From Arthrobacter_M sp030063245 (GTDB lineage: Bacteria > Actinomycetota > Actinomycetes > Actinomycetales > Micrococcaceae): 64,000 nucleotides of DNA. The stretch spans positions 558,001 through 622,000 of the forward strand of contig NZ_CP180316.1 in the NCBI RefSeq assembly GCF_051131705.1. The letters run 5' to 3'. The notes beneath the pieces were generated by a model. That model had not been told where the DNA came from and searched no databases. It was given only the letters and a program-made list of their open reading frames with translations. Below are positions 19,665 to 27,274 of this stretch, piece by piece. Both the position numbers and the translations under genes were made by a program. Position 1 is the first letter of the stretch. Each line of letters starts with the position of its first letter.

Positions 19665-21263
19665 TCAGGCGTCGGTGGAGGAGAAGCTGCTGTTGCCGTC
19701 AGACCCGTCGCCGCCGTGCCGGTGGTCGAATGAGCCGTGCCGGTGGTTGAATGAGTCCTGCCGGCGGTCCAATGAGTCCTCCGGGCCGGCGTCGTCCACG
19801 GCATCGTCGGGAGCCTGGAAGGGCAGCGAGATGACCAGCGTTGCTCCGCCATTCGGGGTTTGTTCCATCCTGACCGTGCCCTCATGCGCGGCGACCAGGG
19901 CCGAGACTATGGCCAGCCCCAGGCCGCTGCCGCCGGTGTCTCTGTTGCGTGAGGAATCGGCGCGGTAGAAACGCTCGAAGATCCGCGGCGCCTCCTCCTC
20001 GGAAATGCCCGGTCCATGGTCGCGGACCTGCAGCACGGAGCGTTTGTCACCGCCTGTGCCGGTGACTCCCACCGCGATTTCCACCGGGCTGCCGTCGGGG
20101 GTGTAGCGCATGCAGTTGCCCATCAGATTGGCCACGACCTGACGCAGCTTCGCTTCGTCGCCGCTCACCGGCGCACTGACAGTCGGACCGTCGTCGAGCC
20201 CCACCACGGTAATCACACGGTCCGGCGCGGCCGCTCGCGCATCGATTACGGCGTCGTGCCCGAGCAGCAGCAGATCCACCGGCTTGCGCTGCACCGGGCG
20301 CTGTTCGTCGATCCGGGCCAGCATCAGCAGGTCTTCCACCAGCTCACCCATCCGCTTGGCTTCGCTCTCGATCCGACCCATCGCCGTGGTCACATCGTCG
20401 GAGCTCTGCAGCGCGCCCTGCCGGTACAGCTCGGAGAAACCGCGGATGGTCACCAAAGGAGTGCGCAGCTCGTGCGAGGCATCCGCGACAAACCGGCGCA
20501 TCCGCCGTTCCGACGCCGTCCGGGCGGCGAAGGCGGATTCGATGTGTGCCAACATGGCATTGAGCGAGCCGGACAACCGACCCACCTCGGTCGCTGGGTT
20601 TTCAATTTCCACCCGGCGGGAAAGATCGCCGGCAGCGATGGCCGCGGCGGTCTTTTCCACCCGCGACAGCGGCACGAACGATCTGGAGACCGTCCACCTG
20701 GCAATCACGGTTCCCAGCGCCACGGCCAGCAACGAGACTCCGGCAATCACCGTCGCCAGCCGTTCCATGGTGTTGTTGAGATCCGTGTAGGGAAGGCCGA
20801 CGACGACGTACCCGGCAAAGCTGGTCGAGGCACCGCTGCTGCTCTGACCCCTGATATTGGCGGGGGAGACAATGATGACGCGCCACGGATCATTGCCCGC
20901 GGTCCCGGGAACGGTGAAGGGCCGGTCCGCCAGCCCGGTGGCCTGCGGCAGCGAGTAGGAATCCAGTACGGGGGTGTCCCGGCCCTGGCGATTCTGGGCG
21001 AATATGGTCCCATCCGGGTAAGAGAACCGAACGTAGTACTCGAAGCCGAATGGCGAGTCGCCTTTGGCGTCGGCCGGGGTGATGCCGGTTTGCGCGATGG
21101 ACTTCTGGAAGGTCGTCAGCTGGTTGTCCATCTGATCCTGCAGGAACGCACGGAGCAGCACATATGTCGCGCCGCCGAGAGCAAGCATGGACACCAACAG
21201 CAGGGCGCTGATGATGGCCACCAGCTGTGTGCGCAGCGAGGCGTTCTTCCAGGTCCGGATCAC
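19665..21263 (-). CDS. Two-component sensor histidine kinase
   Basis: Membrane sensor of 532 residues: helix at about 13-38, extracytoplasmic domain to about 165, helix at about 168-190, HAMP domain (SRSFVPLSRVEKTAAAIAAGD in part), HisKA box DASHELRTPL with phosphoacceptor His264, and an HATPase with N-box NLMGNCMRYT and G-boxes DHGPGIS and GGSGLGLAI. The C-terminal ~30 residues are a low-complexity Asp/Ser/His tail built from a 21-base repeat. It is encoded 12 bases after the response regulator stop. The stimulus is unknown; it resembles the TrcS/MprB group. Confidence 0.93.
   Translation of the reverse strand: MIRTWKNASLRTQLVAIISALLLVSMLALGGATYVLLRAFLQDQMDNQLTTFQKSIAQTGITPADAKGDSPFGFEYYVRFSYPDGTIFAQNRQGRDTPVLDSYSLPQATGLADRPFTVPGTAGNDPWRVIIVSPANIRGQSSSGASTSFAGYVVVGLPYTDLNNTMERLATVIAGVSLLAVALGTVIARWTVSRSFVPLSRVEKTAAAIAAGDLSRRVEIENPATEVGRLSGSLNAMLAHIESAFAARTASERRMRRFVADASHELRTPLVTIRGFSELYRQGALQSSDDVTTAMGRIESEAKRMGELVEDLLMLARIDEQRPVQRKPVDLLLLGHDAVIDARAAAPDRVITVVGLDDGPTVSAPVSGDEAKLRQVVANLMGNCMRYTPDGSPVEIAVGVTGTGGDKRSVLQVRDHGPGISEEEAPRIFERFYRADSSRNRDTGGSGLGLAIVSALVAAHEGTVRMEQTPNGGATLVISLPFQAPDDAVDDAGPEDSLDRRQDSFNHRHGSFDHRHGGDGSDGNSSFSSTDA
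19716..19778. repeat. 21-bp tandem repeat (three copies) in the kinase C-terminus
   Basis: Units at 19716-19736, 19737-19757 and 19758-19778 share the core CCGGTGGT-GAATGAG with a few substitutions. The 21-base period keeps the reading frame and encodes variants of DSFNHRH at the extreme C-terminus of the histidine kinase. Confidence 0.85.
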
Positions 21264-21275
21264 TGTGCGGCTCCG

Positions 21276-21989
21276 TTAGCGCTTTTCGACCGTCCGCAGC
21301 ACGTAGCCCACGCCGCGCTTGGTCTGAATCAGCGCCGGGGACTGGGGATCGGTGTCCACCTTGCGACGCAGATAGGAAATATAGGACTCCACAATGGAGG
21401 CATCGCCGTTGAAATCGTATTCCCATACGTGGTCCAGGATCTGCGCCTTGGAAAGGACCCTGTTTGGGTTCAGCATCAGGTAGCGCAGCAGCTTGAATTC
21501 GGTGGGGGAGAGCTCGATGGTGCGGCCGCCGCGGCGGACCTCATGGGCGTCGTCGTCGAGCTCCAGATCATCGACCCGTATCACGGCGTCGTCGTCTTCC
21601 ATCGGCTGCGTGCGCCGGAGCACGGCGCGGATCCGGGCCACCACCTCGTCCAGGCTGAAGGGCTTCGTGACGTAGTCATCCCCGCCCACCGTGAGGCCGG
21701 TGACCTTGTCCTCCGTATCGTCACGGGCGGTGAGGAACAGGACAGGAAAATGCCTTCCCGCGGCGCGCAGCCGTCGGGTCACGGTGAAACCGTCCATATC
21801 CGGCAGCATCACATCCAGCACCGCAAGGTCCGGATTGTGTTCCTCGGCAGCGGCGAGCGCTTCGCGGCCGTTGCCGGCGGCGAATACCTCAAAACCGGCG
21901 AAGCGCAGCGAAGTGGAAAGTAGCTCGCGGATATTGGGCTCGTCATCGACGACAAGGAGCTTCGCTTCTGGTCCATTCTTTTTCACCAT
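21276..21989 (-). CDS. OmpR/PhoB-family response regulator
   Basis: DNA-binding response regulator of 237 residues. The receiver domain has acidic pocket DDE (15-17), phosphoacceptor Asp59 in AVLDVMLPD, the Thr in FLTARDD and the Lys in VTKPF. The C-terminal winged helix contains LSPTEFKLLRYLMLNPNRV and YISYLRRKVD. It is the first gene of the two-gene operon with the kinase; ATG at 21989 follows GGAGAC. Target genes are not evident. Confidence 0.95.
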   Translation of the reverse strand: MVKKNGPEAKLLVVDDEPNIRELLSTSLRFAGFEVFAAGNGREALAAAEEHNPDLAVLDVMLPDMDGFTVTRRLRAAGRHFPVLFLTARDDTEDKVTGLTVGGDDYVTKPFSLDEVVARIRAVLRRTQPMEDDDAVIRVDDLELDDDAHEVRRGGRTIELSPTEFKLLRYLMLNPNRVLSKAQILDHVWEYDFNGDASIVESYISYLRRKVDTDPQSPALIQTKRGVGYVLRTVEKR

Positions 21990-22068
21990 TTCAGTCTCCG
22001 ATGGTTGGCTGGGAATTGGCTGGACGTACGTTGTGAGGGCACTGTCAGCTTATCGCCAGCCGGCATCC

Positions 22069-22090
22069 GGGGGGGGGGGGGGGGGGGGGG
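22069..22090. repeat. Poly-G tract of 22 bases
   Basis: An uninterrupted run of 22 G, preceded by GGCATCC and followed by CGGGGCATCCGGGGGG, so a short GGCATCCGGGGGG-like unit flanks the tract on both sides. It lies 33 bases from the transposase stop of an IS110 element. The length may be an assembly estimate. Confidence 0.85.
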
Positions 22091-22122
22091 CGGGGCATCC
22101 GGGGGGTGTCCCTATGTTTTTG

Positions 22123-23340
22123 TCAAGCCGCTTTCGGGATTTTTTCTTCGTAGATGCTCATGTCTCTGAGCATGGCGAAGAGCATGTCGCAGCGGCGCCG
22201 GGCCAGGGCGATCAGGGCCTGGTTGTGGCGTTTCCCTTGGGCGCGTTTTCGGTCGTAGTAGTCCCGTGAGGTGGGGTCCTTGAGGGCGGCGAACGCGGAC
22301 AGGAAGAGAGCGCGCTTGAGGATCTTGTTGCCCTTCCTGGAGGGGTGGTCTCCCCGGATGGACGTCCCTGATCGCCAGGTCACCGGCGCCAGTCCGGAAT
22401 AGGAGGCCAGATGCCCGGCGGTGGCGAAGTGTTTACCGACGACTTCGGTGAGGATCCTGGCTTCGGTCCTGATCCCGACCGCCGGTATCGAGCTCAGGAC
22501 GAGGTGAAGAGGGTGGGCCTCCACTAGCGCCTCGACCCGGGTATGGACTTCGCCACGGGCTTTACGCAGCCCGGCGAGCATGCCTGCCAGTTGGGGCAGC
22601 ACGATGTCGGCTCCGGCGGTGCCGGCGACGACCACGGTTTGCTCGCCGAGGGCGGTAAAGATATCGGCTGCCCAGTGTTTGCCTGCCCGCGGGGCGAACT
22701 TGGCCAGGTACGTGGCCACCCGTGCCTGGCCGGCGGTCTTCAGTGCGGTGGGGGTCGGATATTTCACCAGCATCTCCGCCATTGCCGGGTGGTCCAGGTG
22801 TGCGCCGATTACCCGTTCGAGGGCCGGGTGGATCTGGGTCAGAAGCCCGCGGATACGGTTTGATGTAGCGGTGGCCTGCTGGGCCAGGTCGTCGTCGAAG
22901 CCGCACAGCATCGACAGCTCCGCAGCCTGCTCGTCGGCTACGACGATGGAGCGCAGGGTGTGCGGCATGGTCCGGGCTGCCTCGGCGATGATGTACGCGT
23001 CCCGGGCATCGGTTTTAGCCTCGCCGGGGTGTAGGTCCGCGATCCGGCGCATCGCCAACCCGGGCAGGTAACCGACCAGGATTCCGGCGGCCCGGGCCGT
23101 CGCCACCGGCAGCGCACCAATGGTGGCGGGCTGGTCCACGACCAGCAGTAGCGTGCCGTTTTTGGCCAGTGTGTCGATGATCGCCCGCAGCTTCGCTTCG
23201 TCCTGAGGCAAAGCCTTATCGAGCAGCTTCTTCCCGGATTTATCCAGCGCCACCGCGTGGTGATTGCTCTTGCCGACATCGACTCCGATGAAGACATCGA
23301 TACTCTCGTAATCCTTAATCAACCTCAAAACCTCCTGCAT
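22123..23340 (-). CDS. IS110-family transposase (DEDD recombinase)
   Basis: RNA-guided recombinase of about 405 residues. The N-terminal RuvC-like domain begins IDVFIGVDVGKSNHHAVAL with the first acidic residue, has VVDQPATIGAL at the second position and KTDARDAYIIAEA with two more Asp. The C-terminal Transposase_20 domain carries SIPAVGIRTEARIL (a helix-hairpin-helix) and the Ser-containing SYSGLAPVTWRSGTSI. ATG at 23340 gives the normal family N-terminus. The gene looks intact. Related actinobacterial IS110 copies often have Asp instead of Glu at the second site, as here. Confidence 0.95.
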   Translation of the reverse strand: MQEVLRLIKDYESIDVFIGVDVGKSNHHAVALDKSGKKLLDKALPQDEAKLRAIIDTLAKNGTLLLVVDQPATIGALPVATARAAGILVGYLPGLAMRRIADLHPGEAKTDARDAYIIAEAARTMPHTLRSIVVADEQAAELSMLCGFDDDLAQQATATSNRIRGLLTQIHPALERVIGAHLDHPAMAEMLVKYPTPTALKTAGQARVATYLAKFAPRAGKHWAADIFTALGEQTVVVAGTAGADIVLPQLAGMLAGLRKARGEVHTRVEALVEAHPLHLVLSSIPAVGIRTEARILTEVVGKHFATAGHLASYSGLAPVTWRSGTSIRGDHPSRKGNKILKRALFLSAFAALKDPTSRDYYDRKRAQGKRHNQALIALARRRCDMLFAMLRDMSIYEEKIPKAA

Positions 23341-23570
23341 CCGAGACCTGTAAAACAGCGCTGGTCTGTCCTGCGGTGACAAGAGTCGGCATCCACGTTA
23401 CGGCTGACCTGCCACGATAAAAACTGCCGCTGGTCCGGTCCCTATTAGCGATCCCCTGACACCTATCGGATCCCGGTGACATCACCCCCCGGATCATTGA
23501 AGACTGGGGGCATAAATCATGCCGGGAACCAACAGGCCAGCAACCCAATTCTTACTCAATTAGGGGCTAC
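23341..23570 (-). ncRNA. Candidate IS110 bridge RNA region
   Basis: About 230 noncoding bases upstream of the IS110 transposase, the position from which IS110-group elements express a bridge RNA that pairs with both donor and target DNA. On this stretch GATCC (23469-23473) pairs with GGATC (23491-23495) around an inner stem GGTGA-CA-TCACC (23475-23486), and further short stems are possible. I cannot define exact ends or the guide loops. The function is inferred from position and family knowledge. Confidence 0.45.
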
Positions 23571-23699
23571 TAAAAGGTAACGGGGTGCCAGGCGGCGTCG
23601 AGGGGACTGTTGCATTCCGTAGAGCGCCGCGCCATCGGCATGCCGTCCGGCGTCAGCGGTCAGCGGAGGCTCGGAATCCGGGGAGAAGTCCCGGAGGGT

Positions 23700-24082
23700 T
23701 GCCATGTCGTCAAAGCCTGCGACGGCGACGCTCCGGTTGCGGATACAGCGAGAGCGGCCACGGGGAAGGCGGCCATGTACCCGCCATCGGGCTGGAGCAC
23801 GGCGTGCGCCTGGTACTTGAGCCGCTACATCCGACGTACGCGGCAGATCGCGCGGTCGCCTCCACACTCGCGCAGGCACTTGACCTCGCCGCAGCGCACC
23901 CGGCCGCCGCCGTCGGCGTCGTCGTCGACACCTTTCACCTCTGGTGGGACCCGTATCTGCGGGAGCAGATCGTGCGCGCCGGTGCACAGGGCCGGATTGC
24001 CTCCTATCAAGTCAGCGATTTCAACCAGGAAATCTGGGACAGTCCGTTCTGTGAGGTCCTTGCGGTCGTGAAAGAGCGTTAA
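23700..24082 (+). pseudogene. Fragment of a sugar-phosphate isomerase/epimerase-like gene
   Basis: Remnant of a TIM-barrel sugar isomerase (AP endonuclease 2 superfamily). From about 23789 the frame reads GLEHGVRLVLEPLHPTYAAD, then VGVVVDTFHLWWDPYL and GRIASYQVSDFN, a strong family match. The preceding block GDAPVADTARA is found in a different frame from about 23700, so there is a frameshift near 23780. The N-terminal half and the C-terminus after SYQVSDFN are missing. It abuts the IS110 element, which may have contributed to its loss. Confidence 0.7.
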
Positions 24083-24252
24083 GCACGGCTGATGGTTTGT
24101 TAGACGTCCGTTTATAGCAGTACAGTCGGCCGCCGAATGCACCAATCATGGCCGTCGCTTCACCGGTTACAGTGAAGGTTCCGTTGCCGGGAATCCGGGC
24201 CAGCACGTCGGGGCCGGTCACCCGCGCAGGTCGGACAGCGAGTGGAATAGAT

Positions 24253-25401
24253 TCACCTGTGCGGACGATCGTGGTGTGCCGCGAGCTCGCCGTGGCGTGG
24301 TTCAGGCTGGTTTTGTTCACCAGCGTTCTGTTCAGTTGGTTTCGTAACGGCTCGGACGGACATCAGGTCCAGATTAGGCAGGGCGTGTCCCAGCCGGTGT
24401 TCGGCTTCACGGATGATTTCTTCGGCCGCTGTCACTGGCATGTCACTGACCTCCAGGCTGGCGTTGCCCTGGAGCCGGTGTCCGATCCAGCGCAGCTGCA
24501 GTGCCTGGACGGAGTGCACGCCGGCGGTGCCGGTCAGAGCCGACTCCGCGCGGTCAAGTAACTCCGGTTCGATTCCATCCATCAGCCGTCGGCCGATGCT
24601 CCGCACCGTACCCCAGAGCAAAACGATGATCGCCGCGGCAATCAGCAAGCCGACGATGGGGTCGGCGAGGGGGAAGCCCAACCATACGCCGATGACGCCC
24701 GCGACGACGGCCAGCGAGGTGAAGCCGTCGATTCGGGCGTGCACGCCGTCCGCGACCAAGGCTGCCGAACCGATCTTCTGACCGATCTTGATCCGGTAGA
24801 TGGCAACGGCCTCGTTCCCAGCGAAACCAACCAGCCCTGCAGCGGCAACCCACCCCAGGTTATTCAAGACTTGAGGATGGATCAGTCGGTCGATGGACTG
24901 CCAGCCTGCAATAATGGCCGACAGTGCGACGACGGCCACGATGAACAATCCCGCCAGATCCTCGGCTCGACCGAAGCCGTAGGTGTAGCGCCGGGTCGCT
25001 GCCCGGCGGGCAAGGATGAACGCAATCCAGAGAGGGACCGCCGTCAGGGCGTCGGAGAAATTGTGGATGGTATCCGCCAGCAGCGCTACGGAGCCGCTGA
25101 TCAGGACCACTAGGAATTGCAGGATGGTGGTGCCGAGTAGCATGAACAAACTAATCTTCACCGCTCGGACGCCCTGTTCGCTGGCCTCCAGTGCATCATC
25201 GATGGAATCCGCGGCGTCGTGGCTGTGCGGAACGAACAATCCGTAAAAAAACCCTTTGATTCCAGCGGGGTGCCCATGGGGATGACCATGGTCATGACCA
25301 TTTTCGTGGCCGTGGCCGTGGCCGTGGCCGTGGGAGTCTTCGTGGCTGTGCTCGTGCTGGTCAGGATGCGTATGGTCGTGGTCGGTGTGGTGGTTGCTCA
25401 T
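24253..25401 (-). CDS. Cation diffusion facilitator (CzcD-like) with His-rich N-terminus
   Basis: Metal efflux carrier of 382 residues, exporting Zn/Co/Cd-type divalent cations against protons. The first ~60 residues are a His/Asp/Glu-rich, presumably metal-binding arm (HGHGHGHENGHDHGHPHG). Six membrane segments follow, with LLADTIHNFSDAL in helix II and VADGVHARIDGF in helix V holding the HxxxD/DxxxH-like metal site, and a C-terminal cytosolic domain. It overlaps the ArsR-type repressor by four bases (ATGA), so expression is coupled to the regulator. The 170 bases downstream hold no gene I can support. Confidence 0.92.
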   Translation of the reverse strand: MSNHHTDHDHTHPDQHEHSHEDSHGHGHGHGHENGHDHGHPHGHPAGIKGFFYGLFVPHSHDAADSIDDALEASEQGVRAVKISLFMLLGTTILQFLVVLISGSVALLADTIHNFSDALTAVPLWIAFILARRAATRRYTYGFGRAEDLAGLFIVAVVALSAIIAGWQSIDRLIHPQVLNNLGWVAAAGLVGFAGNEAVAIYRIKIGQKIGSAALVADGVHARIDGFTSLAVVAGVIGVWLGFPLADPIVGLLIAAAIIVLLWGTVRSIGRRLMDGIEPELLDRAESALTGTAGVHSVQALQLRWIGHRLQGNASLEVSDMPVTAAEEIIREAEHRLGHALPNLDLMSVRAVTKPTEQNAGEQNQPEPRHGELAAHHDRPHR

Positions 25402-25763
25402 GACGCGTCCATGCTTTCGACGTGATGGTGGCGGGGGGTTCCCCCGAGGGAGTGCTCCGCTTGGAAGATGGCGTCGGTGACAAGCTTGCGAGCATGCTCG
25501 TTCTCCAGGCGGTAGAACACCCTCGTGCCGTCCTGTCGGGTGGTAACAAGGCGTCCAAGGCGCATTTTCGCCAGGTGCTGGGACACGGCTGCCGGAGATT
25601 TTCCAACCATCTCGGCCAACTGGTTGACGGGCATTTCACCGTCCCGCAGCGCCAGAACTATCCGTACCCGCGTGGCGTCGGCGAGCATTGCGAACACTTC
25701 GACCGCCAGTTCGACGTATTGGCTGTCCGGTTCCCGGCCGCATATCCTCTTATCTGCATCCAT
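25398..25763 (-). CDS. ArsR/SmtB-family metal-responsive repressor
   Basis: Winged-helix repressor of 121 residues. VFAMLADATRVRIVLAL opens the ArsR domain and AEMVGKSPAAVSQHLAKMR is the recognition helix. The C-terminus has GTPRHHHVESMD, a His cluster like those in NmtR/SmtB alpha-5 sites, so Ni/Co/Zn sensing is likely; an N-terminal Cys (RICGRE) could take part. It is the first gene of the operon with the CDF exporter and probably represses both. Confidence 0.92.
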   Translation of the reverse strand: MDADKRICGREPDSQYVELAVEVFAMLADATRVRIVLALRDGEMPVNQLAEMVGKSPAAVSQHLAKMRLGRLVTTRQDGTRVFYRLENEHARKLVTDAIFQAEHSLGGTPRHHHVESMDAS

Positions 25764-25814
25764 ACGTAGATTCTTGCACAGAAATGCGCCGCTGCCGGCC
25801 GAGCCTTGACCAGC

Positions 25815-25831
25815 ATACCCTACCGGGGTAT
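25815..25831. promoter_or_regulatory. CsoR-type operator upstream of the copper genes
   Basis: ATACCC-TACCG-GGGTAT is an exact inverted repeat (TACCC-N5-GGGTA core) with the same half-sites and spacing as the palindrome in front of csoR at 47812. It lies about 120 bases before the DUF6153 gene, the first gene of the copper set, and about 50 bases upstream of the divergent ArsR gene start. Confidence 0.72.
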
Positions 25832-25952
25832 TGTATTAGCGTCAATTGCCAGCTGTGCATACCGCCTTCGCTTAAGCCCATTGCCTTGGGTTCTTCAGGG
25901 CGCAAGCGTGACCGGTAAGATGGCTGGCAACCCAGCGAATAAGGAAGGATTC

Positions 25953-26456
25953 ATGAGCAGCACAGTCTCACTGCCCGGCATCCGATCCATCCTGCGCTGG
26001 GGACGCTTGCTCATCGTCGTGCTCGGTATAACCGGGGGAATCCTGGGCATGCACGTGATCAGCGGAACGCCTGCTATGTCAATGGCTCCAGCAGCCATGA
26101 CAACCTCGGCAGCGACGGCTAATGCCGTTACGTCCGCCCTTTCACCGGTATCCTTTTCGGCACCAACCCCTTCGACTCCTATAGGGGTGGCTTCGTCGGA
26201 AATTTCGGTTTCCGGTCCGCACGCGCCGGTTGAACAAGTTCCTGTCATCTGTAGCTGTTCAGCTGGCTGCCCCGGGTCGATGGCCATGGATGCCTGCATG
26301 CCCACCTTCGGTCCGGCGGGCATGATTGTCCCGGCGCCGCAGACGGTTACCCACCTGTATGGCGATTTTGCGTTTGGGCGAACGCCAGTATTTACCGCGG
26401 TCGAGCGGATCCCCGATGGACCTTCACTAAGCCAGCTCTCCGTTAGCCGAACGTAA
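25953..26456 (+). CDS. DUF6153-like small membrane/secreted protein
   Basis: Protein of 167 residues with one hydrophobic segment (WGRLLIVVLGITGGILGMHVI at about 15-36), matching the DUF6153 pattern of a helix followed by a His. An Ala/Thr/Ser-rich linker follows, then a CSCSAGCPGSMAMDACMP cluster of Cys and Met that could bind copper. ATG at 25953 follows AAGGAAGGA. It is the first of the copper genes after the CsoR-type operator. Function unknown; copper handling is inferred from Cys/Met content and neighbours. Confidence 0.7.
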   Translation: MSSTVSLPGIRSILRWGRLLIVVLGITGGILGMHVISGTPAMSMAPAAMTTSAATANAVTSALSPVSFSAPTPSTPIGVASSEISVSGPHAPVEQVPVICSCSAGCPGSMAMDACMPTFGPAGMIVPAPQTVTHLYGDFAFGRTPVFTAVERIPDGPSLSQLSVSRT

Positions 26457-26561
26457 ACCGATGACTTGGCCGCCGCTATGCGGACGGCCTTCATCGACGC
26501 GCACTGATACCGTGCGCCGGCTATCGAGTGAGACTCTAGTTTTTAGTGAAGGACTCTACCA

Positions 26562-27191
26562 ATGAAGAAGTTTCTGGCCATTTCGTCCACGGCCGTTGCC
26601 GCGGCCATCGCCCTTGCCGGCTGCTCTGCCGGCACCGACGGCGGCAGCATGCCGGGCATGGATCACGGCGGCAGCTCTCCGGGCTCTACCAGCACGAGCG
26701 CGGGGGCGTCCGCGATGATGGCCGGCGCCGAGCGCAACTCTGCCGACACCACCTTCGCCCAGATGATGACTCCGCACCACTTGCAGGCCGTGGACATGAG
26801 CAATTTGCTGCTGGCCAAGCAGGGCATCGACCCGCGGGTCAGTGCCTTGGCAACCAAAATCAAGGCGGCGCAAGCCCCGGAGATCGAAAAGATGACGGGG
26901 TGGCTTGCTGCCTGGAAGGAACCGGCGGCCATGTCGGGAATGTCCGGCACGTCGGGAATGACCGGCACGATGAGCGATGAAGAGATGAAAAAGCTCGACG
27001 CGGCGCAGGGCGCGGAGGCCGCGAAGCTGTACCTTTCGCAGATGGTCACCCATCACGAAGGGGCAGTGGAGATGGCTAAGACCGAGGTGATCGACGGCAA
27101 GAACGCTGACGCAGTTGCGCTGGCGAAGTCCATCGTCTCCACCCAGGAATCCGAGATCAAGGAAATGCAGGATCTGCTGACGACCCTCTGA
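26562..27191 (+). CDS. DUF305 lipoprotein (copper-associated)
   Basis: Exported lipoprotein of 209 residues: signal to ALAGCSAG (lipobox, Cys near 22), a Met/Gly/His-rich linker, then a DUF305 four-helix ferritin-like domain with FAQMMTPHHLQAVDMS and MVTHHEGAVEMA, whose HH and Met residues are the conserved ligands of the family. Some DUF305 proteins (CopM) bind copper in the periplasm. A Met/Ser/Gly insertion (about residues 125-140) separates the two halves. Confidence 0.9.
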   Translation: MKKFLAISSTAVAAAIALAGCSAGTDGGSMPGMDHGGSSPGSTSTSAGASAMMAGAERNSADTTFAQMMTPHHLQAVDMSNLLLAKQGIDPRVSALATKIKAAQAPEIEKMTGWLAAWKEPAAMSGMSGTSGMTGTMSDEEMKKLDAAQGAEAAKLYLSQMVTHHEGAVEMAKTEVIDGKNADAVALAKSIVSTQESEIKEMQDLLTTL

Positions 27192-27274
27192 GTCAGGGCA
27201 CGCCGTCACGGCCAGTGGCGCCCGGGGATCCGGGTCGCCACTGGGACACCTTCTTTCCTTCCTTGGAGCCCGCT

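Larger units (their letters stand above)
22100..23575 (-). mobile_element. IS110-family insertion sequence
   Basis: The element consists of one transposase gene and, on its 5' side, roughly 230 bases of noncoding sequence. IS110 elements have no clear terminal inverted repeats, so both ends given here are approximate: the left end lies between the poly-G tract and the transposase stop, the right end before a sugar-isomerase fragment at about 23700. The noncoding side is upstream of the transposase, the arrangement of the IS110 (not IS1111) group. Confidence 0.7.

Noticed and set aside
20016..21923. Long plus-strand open frame across the kinase and regulator genes
   Set aside because: Opposite-strand artefact of high GC; both minus-strand genes have complete conserved domains.
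24021..24320. Minus-strand open frame of about 99 codons between the isomerase fragment and the CDF gene
   Set aside because: It overlaps the CDF 3' end, has no ribosome-binding site that I trust and no family I recognise; a gene fragment is possible but not supported.
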